64,000 nucleotides of DNA from Pelagadaptatus sp034112445 (GTDB lineage Bacteria; Pseudomonadota; Gammaproteobacteria; Pseudomonadales; Cellvibrionaceae), in assembly GCA_034112445.1 (NCBI GenBank), contig JAWUVI010000024.1:6057-70056 (forward strand). The letters run 5' to 3'. The position numbers and the translations under genes were made by a program. Below the pieces are notes generated by a model. The model saw nothing but the letters and a program-made list of their open reading frames with translations. It made no database searches and was not told where the DNA came from. Each line of letters opens with the position of its first letter. Positions within the stretch are counted from its first letter, which is position 1. Below, piece after piece: positions 9,214 to 17,874 of the stretch.

Positions 9214-9381
9214 GAGTATTTTTATCTGCTCATCGGCCTAAATCGTATTACGGTGTCGTAAATAGACACCGGTTCGTCTTGTTTAGTCATTGTTTGTGTG
9301 GCAATTAATTTTAGAATGCAGTGGCTAGTTATTTAGTCTGCTTTTGCCGCTCATGTATTTACCTCTATGGAGAATGACTCT

Positions 9382-10614
9382 ATGTCAATTGTCATATACA
9401 CGGTTCCATTGTTTGCCTTATTGATTCTAATCGAGCTAGGCGTAGATCGTTATAAAGGAACTCATTACTACCGCTTAAATGATGCGTTTGGCAGTCTTGC
9501 CCTCGGGATTATGAGCCGAACCACACGGTTGGTTACTTTCAGCTTAGGGGCTTTTGTATTTGATTATATTTTGCCTGAAAAGCGTTTGTTTGAATGGGAC
9601 TCTAGCAGTGTCTGGACTTGGGTTTTTACTTTTGTCGCCTATGACTTTTGCTACTACTGGTATCACCGTATGTCCCATACTTTGAATATGTTTTGGGCTG
9701 GCCATCTGATCCATCATTCGAGTGAAGAATATAATTTAACCACCGCGCTACGCCAAACAAGCACGGGCATTTGGAGTTGGATTTTTTATATCCCCTTGTT
9801 GATGACCGGTGTGCCAATGGAGGTTTTCTTAATCTGTGGCGGCCTCAATCTCATCTATCAGTTCTGGGTCCATACTCGTCACATTAAAAGAATGCCCGAT
9901 TGGTTTGAGGCAACGTTGGTAACGCCCTCAAATCATCGAGTTCATCACGCGCAAAACGCGACTTATATTGATAAAAATCATGGGGGTGTATTTATCCTTT
10001 GGGATAGATTGTTTGGTTCCTTTCAGGACGAGTTGGAAGAAGAGGACGTCATTTTTGGGGTTCGAAGGCCTTTGCATTCGTTTAACCCCATCACGGCTAA
10101 CTTTCAATTTTGGAGGTCGTTAATAGCCGATGCATGGCGTACTGAAAGCTGGTGGGATAAGTGCCGTATCTGGTTTATGCCAACGGGCTGGCGTCCTAGT
10201 GATGTTGAGGCGAAATACCCAATTCAGAAATCAGATCTGTCAAAATTTAAAAAATATGATCCTGAAACTGATTCTAAAACCCAGCTTTATGGTTTAGCCC
10301 AAATTGTTTTGAATGTGGTTTTGACCATGTACTTTTTGTTTCATTTTGCGGGGTTAAATTTCACCTTAATCGTCTTAGGTTTTGTTATGATAACCCTACC
10401 TCTTTTGACGACGAGTTTGATGCTAGATGGCGGTAATGCCCGTTGGGAGTTGTACCGAATAATTCTCAGTTGGATAGGCTTTGCATTTGCGTGGCCAATA
10501 ATGGCGCAAAGCTCAGTTGTAATCTTTGGTGGGTATTTAGCGGTGTCTAGTGTGTTGTATACCTACCTTTGGTGGGTTAAAAGTGGCGAGACAGATTTAG
10601 CGGCTACTGAGTAA
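9382..10614 (+). CDS. sterol desaturase / fatty acid hydroxylase family membrane protein
   Basis: About 410 aa integral membrane di-iron enzyme. The histidine clusters of the family are present: HRMSH, HLIHH, HTRH and HRVHH (all within about residues 95-200). Transmembrane helices lie before and after them (SIVIYTVPLFALLILIELGV and others), and three to four extra helices occupy the C-terminal ~110 residues. Family members hydroxylate or desaturate lipid acyl chains or sterol-like substrates using O2. The frame opens at ATG 9367, but ATG 9382 has GGAGA eight bases upstream and is the likelier start. It is followed by eda after ~65 bases, with no sign that they share a pathway. The exact lipid substrate is unknown. 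Confidence 0.88.
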   Translation: MSIVIYTVPLFALLILIELGVDRYKGTHYYRLNDAFGSLALGIMSRTTRLVTFSLGAFVFDYILPEKRLFEWDSSSVWTWVFTFVAYDFCYYWYHRMSHTLNMFWAGHLIHHSSEEYNLTTALRQTSTGIWSWIFYIPLLMTGVPMEVFLICGGLNLIYQFWVHTRHIKRMPDWFEATLVTPSNHRVHHAQNATYIDKNHGGVFILWDRLFGSFQDELEEEDVIFGVRRPLHSFNPITANFQFWRSLIADAWRTESWWDKCRIWFMPTGWRPSDVEAKYPIQKSDLSKFKKYDPETDSKTQLYGLAQIVLNVVLTMYFLFHFAGLNFTLIVLGFVMITLPLLTTSLMLDGGNARWELYRIILSWIGFAFAWPIMAQSSVVIFGGYLAVSSVLYTYLWWVKSGETDLAATE

Positions 10615-10678
10615 TAATTAATCCCCCTAAATTAATTAATACCTTAAAGTCATTAATACCTTGTTAAGAGAAAATACC

Positions 10679-11317
10679 GTGACAATAACAGTCCGTGAAG
10701 TAATGCAAACATCACCGGTTATACCGGTGATGGTGATTGACGATATTAATGATGCTGTACCTATGGCTCAGGCATTGGTGAGTGGCGGCTTGCGGGTTTT
10801 GGAAATTACCTTGCGTACTGAAGTTGCACTAGAAGCGATTAAAATTATCAAAGCCGAAGTGCCTGAAGCTCTAGTGGGCGCAGGAACAATACTTAACCCA
10901 GCTCATCTAGAGCAAGCACTGCTTGCCGGTTCTGAATTCATAGTGACTCCAGGTACAACGGTGAATTTATTGGATGCGGCTGCTGATATTGCTGTGCCAT
11001 TTTTACCCGGTGTGAGTACTGGCAGTGACGTCATGAGATTGCTTGAGCGTGGGTTTGAAGCCATGAAGTTTTTCCCGGCCCAAGCGGCTGGTGGAACCGC
11101 TATGCTGAAGTCGTTTGCTGGCCCATTTGGGCAGGTTCAGTTTTGCCCTACCGGCGGTATTAATCTAAGTAACGCGAAATCGTATTTAGCGCTAAACAAC
11201 GTTGCTTGTGTCGGCGGATCATGGATGTTGCCAGCAGCAGCGATCAAGCAAAAAGATTGGGCCAGTGTTCGACAGTTGGCGGCAGAAGCGTCTGCGCTTG
11301 GGTCATCAGCCTCGTGA
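10679..11317 (+). CDS. eda: 2-keto-3-deoxy-6-phosphogluconate aldolase (KDPG aldolase)
   Basis: Class I aldolase of 212 aa that splits KDPG into pyruvate and glyceraldehyde-3-phosphate; it may also act on 4-hydroxy-2-oxoglutarate. It aligns along its whole length with E. coli Eda. The catalytic base is E48 in EITLRTE, the Schiff-base lysine is K130 in MKFFPAQ, and the phosphate-binding segments FCPTGGI and GGSWM are present. The frame opens at a TTG at 10661, but GTG 10679 gives the normal length and has AAGAGA upstream. Its stop overlaps the GTG start of kdgK (GTGA), so the two are translationally coupled. Together they finish the 2-keto-3-deoxygluconate route fed by the kduI/kduD operon at 17.9-24.9 kb. 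Confidence 0.95.
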   Translation: MTITVREVMQTSPVIPVMVIDDINDAVPMAQALVSGGLRVLEITLRTEVALEAIKIIKAEVPEALVGAGTILNPAHLEQALLAGSEFIVTPGTTVNLLDAAADIAVPFLPGVSTGSDVMRLLERGFEAMKFFPAQAAGGTAMLKSFAGPFGQVQFCPTGGINLSNAKSYLALNNVACVGGSWMLPAAAIKQKDWASVRQLAAEASALGSSAS

Positions 11318-12279
11318 AACCGTGGGATAAAATTACGTCCATAGCGGTGCTCGGTGAAGTCATGCTCGAGTTAACTCCAGCCCAAAACTGTGATTTTACC
11401 GATCACCTTCGTTGCGCTACGGCGGGTGATACCTATAACACCGCTGTACCCATTGCCCAAACTCAAATAGATACTTATTACGTTACCGGTCTGGGTGATG
11501 ACAGCAGTAGCGATTTAATTCGTGCTGATATGCAACGCTGGGGTTTGAAAAGTGATTTTGTGGAAACACTGAACGCTACGCCTCCTGGTCTCTACATGAT
11601 TCAAAATGATGCCGATGGTGAGCGTCATTTCACGTATTGGCGTGATGGTTCGGCCGCTAGAAAATTGTTTTCAGGTGCGGATGCTCTGAGCGCACTATTG
11701 CCCAAACTGTTAGCGATAGATGCAATTTTTGTTTCAGGAATTACCCTCGCGATTGCCAGTGTCGAATCAAGAACCGTGTTGTTTGAATTCCTATCCCAAT
11801 ACCGCGCTCAAGGTGGATTGGTGATTTTCGACAGTAATTATCGCCCCAGACTGTGGTCTTCTCCGGAGTTAGCAGCGCAGGCTCTAGAGGGAATGCTGCA
11901 ACAGACCGATGTTTTTCTCCCCAGTATTGAAGATTTACAACAGCTTTGGTCTGGCGATGACAACGCTCTATTGCATCGTATTCAAAGCTATCAGCACATT
12001 TCGGAAGTGGTATTAAAAAACGGTGGGGGTGTGTTGCAGTTATTTTTTCCGTCCACAACTAGCCGCAAAGTAATCAGTATCACTTTGTCTCAAGTCGATA
12101 AAGTAATTGATACCACTGGAGCTGGCGATTCATTTAATGGCGGTTACTTGGTGGCAAGGCTGGCGGGTTACAGCGCCGAAGAATCGGTACAGCGAGCTCA
12201 TAAGCTAGCGTCTACAGTGATTCAACATAAGGGGGCTATTTTGCCTTTAGAGGTAATGAAACCGATATTGTTGGTTTGA
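11314..12279 (+). CDS. kdgK: 2-dehydro-3-deoxygluconokinase (KDG kinase)
   Basis: 321 aa PfkB-family kinase that phosphorylates 2-keto-3-deoxygluconate to KDPG using ATP. The N-terminal part has GEVMLEL and ATAGDTYNTA (usual family motif GGDxxN). The C-terminal PfkB signature DTTGAGDSFNGGY carries the catalytic Asp. The chosen start is GTG 11314, which overlaps the eda stop codon by four bases; an in-frame start further upstream would lie inside eda and give an unrelated N-terminus. It forms a two-gene operon with eda. The ATAGDT motif departs slightly from the usual GGDT. Confidence 0.93.
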   Translation: MKPWDKITSIAVLGEVMLELTPAQNCDFTDHLRCATAGDTYNTAVPIAQTQIDTYYVTGLGDDSSSDLIRADMQRWGLKSDFVETLNATPPGLYMIQNDADGERHFTYWRDGSAARKLFSGADALSALLPKLLAIDAIFVSGITLAIASVESRTVLFEFLSQYRAQGGLVIFDSNYRPRLWSSPELAAQALEGMLQQTDVFLPSIEDLQQLWSGDDNALLHRIQSYQHISEVVLKNGGGVLQLFFPSTTSRKVISITLSQVDKVIDTTGAGDSFNGGYLVARLAGYSAEESVQRAHKLASTVIQHKGAILPLEVMKPILLV

Positions 12280-12305
12280 GGTGATTCTGGTATTACTTCC
12301 TCTTC

Positions 12306-12361
12306 CGTCATTCTGGCGCAGGCCAGAATCCATAGATACCGGCACGGAGGCCGGCATGACG
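12306..12361. repeat. palindromic intergenic repeat, two-hairpin element
   Basis: An outer arm CGTCAT / ATGACG encloses two hairpins: ATTCTGGC-GCAG-GCCAGAAT and CCGGC-ACGGAG-GCCGG. It therefore folds as a three-way junction. A related element with the same TCATTCTGGC / GCCAGAATGA arm lies at 26016-26120. It sits between the convergent kdgK and ychF and may also serve as a bidirectional transcript end. It resembles REP/ERIC-like short repeats common in Gammaproteobacteria. Confidence 0.8.
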
Positions 12362-12399
12362 TATAAGGGAAGTTGATATGACGTATATAAAAAGAGGCT

Positions 12400-13491
12400 T
12401 TAAACGTTAAACCTAAAGTGCACTACGTCACCATCTTTCACAATGTAGTCTTTACCTTCTAAGCGCCATTTACCGGCATCTTTAGCGCCTTGCTCACCGT
12501 TGTATTCAATAAAGTCTTCGTAGCTTGTTACTTCGGCGCGAATAAAGCCTTTTTCAAAATCGGTGTGAATTTTACCGGCGGCTTGAGGGGCGGTTGAGCC
12601 AACCGGAATAGTCCACGCACGAACCTCTTTGACGCCGGCGGTAAAATAGGTGTGTAAGCCTAATAAGTCGTAACCAGCACGAATAACTCGATTCAAACCG
12701 GGCTCTTCCATACCAAGTTCTTCAAGGAACTCATTTTTTTCGTCGTCTTCTAGCTCAGATATTTCAGCTTCTAATTTGTTGCAAATAGGGACGACTACGG
12801 CATTTTCTTCGGCGGCAATGGCTTTTACGATATCGAGGTAGGGGTTGTTCTCAAAACCTTCTTCATCGACATTGGCGATGTACATAGTGGGCTTTAAGGT
12901 TAATAGCGATAACTCACGTAAGTGTATTAGCTCGTCGTCTGTTAGTTTGAAGCTGCGCAGCGGTTTGGCTTCATTCAAATGCGGCAAGATTTTTTCGATC
13001 AGGGCTTTCATCGCCATGGCGTGTTTATCTTGGCCTTTGGCGGCTTTGGCAAAACGCTGTAATGATTTTTCACAGGTTTCTAAATCGGCTAGGGCTAATT
13101 CGGTGTTAATGACTTCAACGTCTGAAGCTGGATCGATTTTACCGTCAACGTGAATAACGTTTTCGTCGTCAAAGCAACGTACTACATGGGCAATGGCATC
13201 GGTTTCACGAATGTTGGCTAAAAATTTATTGCCTAGACCTTCACCTTTTGAAGCGCCAGCAACGATACCGGCAATATCAATGAACTCCATGGTGGTGGCA
13301 ATGGTGCGTTCAGGTTGAACAATGGCAGCCAAATTATCTTGGCGCGGGTCAGGTACCGGTACCACACCAGCGTTGGGCTCAATGGTGCAAAACGGAAAGT
13401 TTTCTGCGCCAATACCCGCTTTAGTCAATGCATTAAATAAAGTTGATTTGCCGACATTAGGCAGGCCGACGATACCGCAATTAAAACCCAT
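12400..13491 (-). CDS. ychF: ribosome-binding ATPase YchF (Obg-like)
   Basis: 363 aa, the standard YchF length. The G1 loop GLPNVGKST is at about residues 8-16. The G4 position reads ANVDE instead of NKxD, which explains this family's preference for ATP over GTP. A coiled-coil insertion (about 125-200) and the C-terminal TGS domain (ARAWTIPVGSTAPQAAGKIH, FIRAEV, DYIVKDGDVVHFRF) are present. Family knowledge: it binds ribosomes and is linked to translation and oxidative stress control. In many Gammaproteobacteria it directly follows pth. Here pth is ~13 kb away, with the polysaccharide locus between them. Confidence 0.97.
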   Translation of the reverse strand: MGFNCGIVGLPNVGKSTLFNALTKAGIGAENFPFCTIEPNAGVVPVPDPRQDNLAAIVQPERTIATTMEFIDIAGIVAGASKGEGLGNKFLANIRETDAIAHVVRCFDDENVIHVDGKIDPASDVEVINTELALADLETCEKSLQRFAKAAKGQDKHAMAMKALIEKILPHLNEAKPLRSFKLTDDELIHLRELSLLTLKPTMYIANVDEEGFENNPYLDIVKAIAAEENAVVVPICNKLEAEISELEDDEKNEFLEELGMEEPGLNRVIRAGYDLLGLHTYFTAGVKEVRAWTIPVGSTAPQAAGKIHTDFEKGFIRAEVTSYEDFIEYNGEQGAKDAGKWRLEGKDYIVKDGDVVHFRFNV

Positions 13492-13536
13492 GATGTTTTC
13501 TCTATTTGGAATTTTGAAAAAGGCGGATTCTACAAG

Positions 13537-13575
13537 AAAAAAGGCTCGGAGTAACTGAATAACTCCGAGCCTTTT
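13537..13575 (-). terminator. second of two tandem terminators after the TonB receptor
   Basis: Stem AGGCTCGGAGT / ACTCCGAGCCT with a short loop. On the minus strand it is followed by TTTTTTCTTG, a good intrinsic terminator. It lies between the TonB receptor and ychF and insulates ychF from read-through. Confidence 0.85.
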
Positions 13576-13589
13576 GGGTTTCTTACCGA

Positions 13590-13629
13590 TAAAAAAAGGG
13601 GCGGCCGTAATCAGATTACGGCCGCCCCT
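13590..13629 (-). terminator. first terminator after the TonB receptor
   Basis: Very GC-rich stem AGGGGCGGCCGTAATC / GATTACGGCCGCCCCT followed on the minus strand by a run of seven T. It begins ~25 bases after the receptor stop codon. Two strong terminators in a row suggest a highly expressed receptor gene. Confidence 0.9.
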
Positions 13630-13653
13630 GAGAGAGAAGTTTAACTCTTTGGT

Positions 13654-16269
13654 TTAGAAGTTATAGCGAGCGTCTATGCCCCAAGTCATTGGATCCGATA
13701 TGCCAGAGTGGCCAACACCAAAAGTACTGGCTGTGTAACCACCAGGGACACCAGTGTATTGGTTGTCCAATAAGTTTTTACCCCAAAGTGCTAATTCGTA
13801 TTGATCGTCATCGCTGTACCAAGCAATACGGGCATTTAAGATTTCTTTGTCAGCACCGAAGTTTTCAACATTTTCTAAGCCAACAGTGTAGTTGTCGGAA
13901 GTAGGACTGATATCTTGTTCGTTGAAGATATAATCCATGTGAAAGTTGATTGATCCGAATGAAACTTCAGGAGCCCAATCAAAAGTGATTGTGTAAGAAT
14001 CCAGTGTTTCCCCCTTGACTGTAGTACCACCTTGGGAAGCACCTAGTGCGTCAAAGTACTGTTCAGAATCACTTTCACTTTCACGCTGAGTGGTCATTAA
14101 TCCCAGCATGATCGTGTCGGTAGGCAGCCAATTCAACACGAGCTCCCAGCCTTCATAGTTGTCATCACTGCTGACAATTTGAGGTACACCGGCAATGCCT
14201 GGGTAAGTTGGGTCATATGACGTTACTGAGCTTTGCTTGCCTTCTACTTCCATTTCAAAATAACTGAATTGCACGCGCACTTGGCCATCAAAGAAATCGC
14301 CTTTAACGCCCAGCTCAATGTTGTTGACCAATTCAGGGTCAATTGAGGCAGTGGCAGTATCCAGATCTAAGCTATCAAAACCACCTGATTTGTAACCAGT
14401 AGAATAGCTTAAGTAGGTCATTAGCTCATCCGTTAACTGGTATTGTGCAACGGCACGCCCAGTCGTCTTAGTCCACTTGTCAGAGGCTTTGATTTTAGTA
14501 TCGGTTATAACTGTACTACCTTGGCTTAAGGGAGAAAGAATATTTGTTGCTTCAGGCAAGATTGTTCCAACCGCACCAGCTCCTAAAATGGCATCTCTTT
14601 GTGCATTAAGTAATGCAGCAGTTGGAGCAAGAGGGCTTTCCCAGCTAAATTCTTTTTCATCTTCGCTGTAACGTAAGCCAAAGATCAAATTCAAGCGTTC
14701 AGTAATGACAAAATCAATATCGCCGTAAATTCCCCAGCTAGTGAAATCTCCAGTATTATTGACCGCTTCATTCCATAGTGAGCCTGCATAACTTGCGTCA
14801 GTCCAAGTGGCGGCCAAGACGCTCTCATAGGGTGCCAGAGCTCCGCCTAAACCACCTGCGGCAGCTAATAATTCAGCCAAAGTAATTTGGTAGTCGGCAG
14901 CATCCAAGTTACCTGAAACCGCAGCGCCGCCAAAGGCGTTACCTGTAGCTGCCGTTAGTACGCCAGACAGGACAGTGAAATCAATTGGGTTCCATAGATC
15001 AACTGTTGTTGCTCCTGTGGGGTGGGTGCCACTGTATCCTGCTAATAAGGCAGCAGCAGCTGGATCAGCTAAGAAGCCATTAAGAACATCAGAAGCAAGG
15101 CTGCTAGCGGTTTCAGAGGTGGTAACAATAGTAGTTGACTGAGTCTTTTTTTCAGTTGAGTAGTTTAAACCACCAACAAAATTGATGTTGTCGCTATTGA
15201 AGTTGAATTGCAGTTCCGTATAAAAGATCTCATTGGTCTCAATGTTATCGGTATGCAAATAAGTGTTGATGTTACCCGTACCGTCTTGATCGTCTAGATT
15301 GGTGGTCTCTAGATCGCGGTAGTTGGCCCACCAGCTCACGGCCCACTCGTCATTGATTTCGTGGTTAAGGCGGAAGCCCACAGAATACATATCACGAGTT
15401 TCTTCTGCGCCGTAGGCATCATTACTGATATCTCCGGCAAACGGGTCTTCGGTCCACTGATCGGCGGTCAAGTCGTAGCCGTTGGTAGAGCGAGGGCCGT
15501 TGTTGGTGTCATCAAAGTCGGCACTGACGGTTAAATCAGTTTGCTCAGAAATATTCCACAATACCGCTACACGGCCAGACATATTGTCTTGAGAGTCGAC
15601 ATCTTTGCCGCCTGGGGCAATGTTATCTAAAAAGCCATCACGTTCGTTGGTCATTAGGTTGATACGGACAGCAACGTCATCAGAAAGAGCGGTGTTGTAC
15701 ATGCCTTCCCAGCGCATAAAACCGTAGTTACCCGCTTTTAATTTAACGAAGCCTTCATCGCCGTCAAAATTTGGTGCGTTCGGCACCATGTTAACGCTAC
15801 CTACAGCGGCATTTTTACCTGATAGCGTACCTTGAGGACCTTTTAATACTTCAACGCGAGCCATGTCAGAAAAAGCAATGGTGGTAGCCGTACTTGGCAG
15901 GTATACGCCATCAAAAAAGGTGGCTACGGATGGATCACCACCAGAGCTAATGCTTGAGCTTTGAACTCCACGAATGGATAAGCCTGACTGGGTGGTGCCG
16001 CTACCAGCTTCAAAGCCTGGTACATAATCATCCATATCTTCTAATACTAAGGCTCCGGTATTTTCCATGCTCTGGGCAGAAAAAGTATCTACAGCAATAG
16101 GCACGTCCATAGAGTTCTGTTCACGCTTCTGCGCGGTTACAATAACTTCTTCTAACGCTAGACTGCGTTCTTCGGCGGTTGCTGTCATGGCGCCGGTTGC
16201 CATAACTGATGCAATGGCAATGGCTAAAGGTAGGCGTGCTAAACGCGTATCTGTAGATTTCCGATTCAT
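13654..16269 (-). CDS. TonB-dependent outer-membrane receptor
   Basis: 871 aa. A signal peptide covers about residues 1-32 (ending TATAEE). The TonB box region is LEEVIVTAQKRE, and the plug domain follows (about 50-170, with SIRGVQ and VEVLKGPQGTLSGKNA). The 22-strand barrel ends in DARYNF with a terminal Phe. AGGAAA precedes the ATG. It would import oligosaccharides or another large solute using TonB energy. I link it to the uronate polysaccharide operon because it lies next to it and shares an upstream motif (16446-16467 versus 24995-25015). No SusD partner is present, as is normal outside Bacteroidetes. Loop segments at about 390-500 are rich in Ala, Gly and Leu and look lineage-specific. 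Confidence 0.93.
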   Translation of the reverse strand: MNRKSTDTRLARLPLAIAIASVMATGAMTATAEERSLALEEVIVTAQKREQNSMDVPIAVDTFSAQSMENTGALVLEDMDDYVPGFEAGSGTTQSGLSIRGVQSSSISSGGDPSVATFFDGVYLPSTATTIAFSDMARVEVLKGPQGTLSGKNAAVGSVNMVPNAPNFDGDEGFVKLKAGNYGFMRWEGMYNTALSDDVAVRINLMTNERDGFLDNIAPGGKDVDSQDNMSGRVAVLWNISEQTDLTVSADFDDTNNGPRSTNGYDLTADQWTEDPFAGDISNDAYGAEETRDMYSVGFRLNHEINDEWAVSWWANYRDLETTNLDDQDGTGNINTYLHTDNIETNEIFYTELQFNFNSDNINFVGGLNYSTEKKTQSTTIVTTSETASSLASDVLNGFLADPAAAALLAGYSGTHPTGATTVDLWNPIDFTVLSGVLTAATGNAFGGAAVSGNLDAADYQITLAELLAAAGGLGGALAPYESVLAATWTDASYAGSLWNEAVNNTGDFTSWGIYGDIDFVITERLNLIFGLRYSEDEKEFSWESPLAPTAALLNAQRDAILGAGAVGTILPEATNILSPLSQGSTVITDTKIKASDKWTKTTGRAVAQYQLTDELMTYLSYSTGYKSGGFDSLDLDTATASIDPELVNNIELGVKGDFFDGQVRVQFSYFEMEVEGKQSSVTSYDPTYPGIAGVPQIVSSDDNYEGWELVLNWLPTDTIMLGLMTTQRESESDSEQYFDALGASQGGTTVKGETLDSYTITFDWAPEVSFGSINFHMDYIFNEQDISPTSDNYTVGLENVENFGADKEILNARIAWYSDDDQYELALWGKNLLDNQYTGVPGGYTASTFGVGHSGISDPMTWGIDARYNF

Positions 16270-16416
16270 GGTGTTTCCTCAAGGTATTGAGCAGATTGTT
16301 CTGCTTTTATTTTATTTTTGGTAATTAGGTCGAGCAGTAATTCGGAATGACTATAGGCAGGCCATAGGGGTAACTCCGATCAATAGATTTTACGGCTTTA
16401 AGAGTATATGTCTTAG

Positions 16417-16431
16417 GGATTTCAGAAATCC
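16417..16431. promoter_or_regulatory. 15-bp perfect palindrome upstream of TonB receptor
   Basis: GGATTTC-A-GAAATCC lies in the 200-base region between the AraC-type regulator and the receptor, ~150 bases upstream of the receptor start. It has the size and symmetry of a dimeric repressor or activator site. No second copy was noticed in the window. Confidence 0.4.
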
Positions 16432-16445
16432 GTCAGACTATTATG

Positions 16446-16467
16446 AAATTCATCAGGTTTATTTTGA
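16446..16467 (-). promoter_or_regulatory. shared operator-like motif, copy 1 (TonB receptor)
   Basis: Plus-strand AAATTCATCAGGTT, one extra T, then ATTTTGA. The same sequence without the extra T occurs at 24995-25015 upstream of the GH105 operon, in the same orientation relative to the gene. It lies ~180 bases upstream of the receptor start. A 21-base match between two promoters of functionally linked genes suggests a common regulator site. Confidence 0.6.
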
Positions 16468-16472
16468 ATTTC

Positions 16473-17750
16473 TTAAGAAATAGTCAGGCTTTTTTTACGA
16501 AATTCAGTAGGCGTCAGTTGGTGGGTATCTTTGAAGGCTTTATTAAACGTACTGAGTGAGCGAAAGCCAGCATCTAAAGCGATGGTGAGAATGGGTAATT
16601 TGGCGATTTCAGGATCAGAAAGTCGTGCTGAGGTTTCTTGAATACGGTAACAATTGAGAAAGTCATTGAAGTTACGGTAGCCAAGACCACTGTTAATGAC
16701 ACGACGCAGGTGGTGTTCTTTAACTTCTAATTTAACCGCGAGCTGGCCAATACTTAAATCCATTTCTCGGTAAAAGTGGTCTTGCTCCATTATTTTGGTT
16801 AGCTCTAAAAGTAACTCTGGAGAGACTTCAACGGGATTAACTTTTGTGGTTTCTGGCTCAGTCGAGGATATCTCTAACTCTGGTTTAGGAACGATGATTT
16901 CTGGTGTGTCAGATTGTACGAGAAGCGGTTCTGATTCAGTAGAGTGTGACTCAATAGTAGAAGGTGACTTAATAGTAGAGTGCTCACTAATGAATCTTTT
17001 TTTGATGTAAGCAAACATAAGGTCACGAGAAAATCGCAATAAAATAGCGTTGGTGATCAACAATAAAAATGCCGCGGTTAAATATTGTATGTTAATAAGC
17101 CAAGGCAAAGAGGCTGAGAAAAACTCTCGGATCAGTAGCATCCCAAGCAATATAACGCCGTTTATTCCGCAAAACCAAATGCGCAAATAGCGGCGTGATT
17201 CAACCAAATCATCGCCCCAGTGGCGCGCGACAACAAAGACGATCATGCCGACCAATATAAACTCTAGTGCCTCGGGAAAATGAACCAAGAGCCATTTTAA
17301 ATGCTGGGTATCGCCCCAGCGCATAATCTGGCTGGTTAAATCAATTAAGGGTAAAATTATAGTGACGGCAACTAATACGATTTGCCATCGCTTAAGTATG
17401 AAGGAGTCATCAAACAAGCTGTAACTAAACAGCCAAAATAATCCGGGAATGGCTGTCATTAGTGATACGGTTAATAAGTGCCAGGGTGTGCCACTGGAAA
17501 AGGGTGCTAAGAAAAACCCTAGAATGCTGAGTAAAAGAATACCGTACAAGCGTTGCTGGATTGATGTTCCTGGGCTGTAGGACAGCATGATCCAGCCGAA
17601 TAATATTTGCGCTAGAGCTATGCCCATGGCTAAGGGGAAAATAAATTGAAACGGCTCGATGTGTTGCCAATCCCATACGGGTGAGCGCATGGATTGAACT
17701 ATGGTCGCGGCCTGTTGGCTGTTTTCAGCAATAGATTCTAGTTTAATCAA
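16473..17750 (-). CDS. AraC-family regulator with N-terminal multi-helix membrane domain
   Basis: 425 aa. About seven hydrophobic helices lie between residues 36 and 245 (FIFPLAMGIALAQILFGWIM through YLTAAFLLLITNAILL). A Ser/Thr/Glu/Pro-rich linker (about 265-315) precedes a C-terminal AraC DNA-binding domain (SIGQLAVKLEVKEHHLRRVI, FRSLSTFNKAFKDTHQLTPTEF). It is a one-component membrane sensor. It lies between the TonB receptor and the kdu operon, all on the same strand, so local control of the locus is likely. The start is uncertain: TTG 17750 has no clear ribosome site and overlaps an inverted repeat, and ATG 17690 is an alternative that keeps all helices. Confidence 0.88.
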   Translation of the reverse strand: MIKLESIAENSQQAATIVQSMRSPVWDWQHIEPFQFIFPLAMGIALAQILFGWIMLSYSPGTSIQQRLYGILLLSILGFFLAPFSSGTPWHLLTVSLMTAIPGLFWLFSYSLFDDSFILKRWQIVLVAVTIILPLIDLTSQIMRWGDTQHLKWLLVHFPEALEFILVGMIVFVVARHWGDDLVESRRYLRIWFCGINGVILLGMLLIREFFSASLPWLINIQYLTAAFLLLITNAILLRFSRDLMFAYIKKRFISEHSTIKSPSTIESHSTESEPLLVQSDTPEIIVPKPELEISSTEPETTKVNPVEVSPELLLELTKIMEQDHFYREMDLSIGQLAVKLEVKEHHLRRVINSGLGYRNFNDFLNCYRIQETSARLSDPEIAKLPILTIALDAGFRSLSTFNKAFKDTHQLTPTEFRKKSLTIS

Positions 17751-17820
17751 TTCGTGTTTTACTTATTATTGGTTTTAGAAGCTGTTGTTAATGATTTATC
17801 AACAGCCGTAAAACACGAAT
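17750..17820. promoter_or_regulatory. nested inverted repeats upstream of the AraC regulator
   Basis: Perfect 13-bp arms ATTCGTGTTTTAC (17750-17762) and GTAAAACACGAAT (17808-17820) enclose a second inverted repeat GCTGTTG / CAACAGC (17781-17806). The outer right arm, read on the minus strand, runs into the TTG start of the regulator. It could be an autoregulatory operator, an mRNA structure hiding the start, or the end of the kdu transcript. There is no T-run of terminator quality. Confidence 0.55.
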
Positions 17821-17838
17821 GTTAGCAGGGTAACTATA

Positions 17839-17874
17839 ATTAAGCGATTAAGCGATTAAGCGATTAAGCGATTA
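17839..17874 (-). repeat. 8-bp tandem repeat at the 3' end of kduD
   Basis: Unit ATTAAGCG occurs four times exactly, followed by a partial ATTAACGA that contains the kduD stop codon. On the minus strand each unit carries another TAA, so extra copies would leave the protein unchanged. It looks like slippage duplication of the stop region. Confidence 0.9.

Noticed and set aside
10712..10730. Palindrome TCACCGG-TTATA-CCGGTGA in the start of eda
   Set aside because: It encodes the SPVIPV segment that is conserved in KDPG aldolases, so the symmetry can be explained by coding; no second copy lies near the kdu operon.
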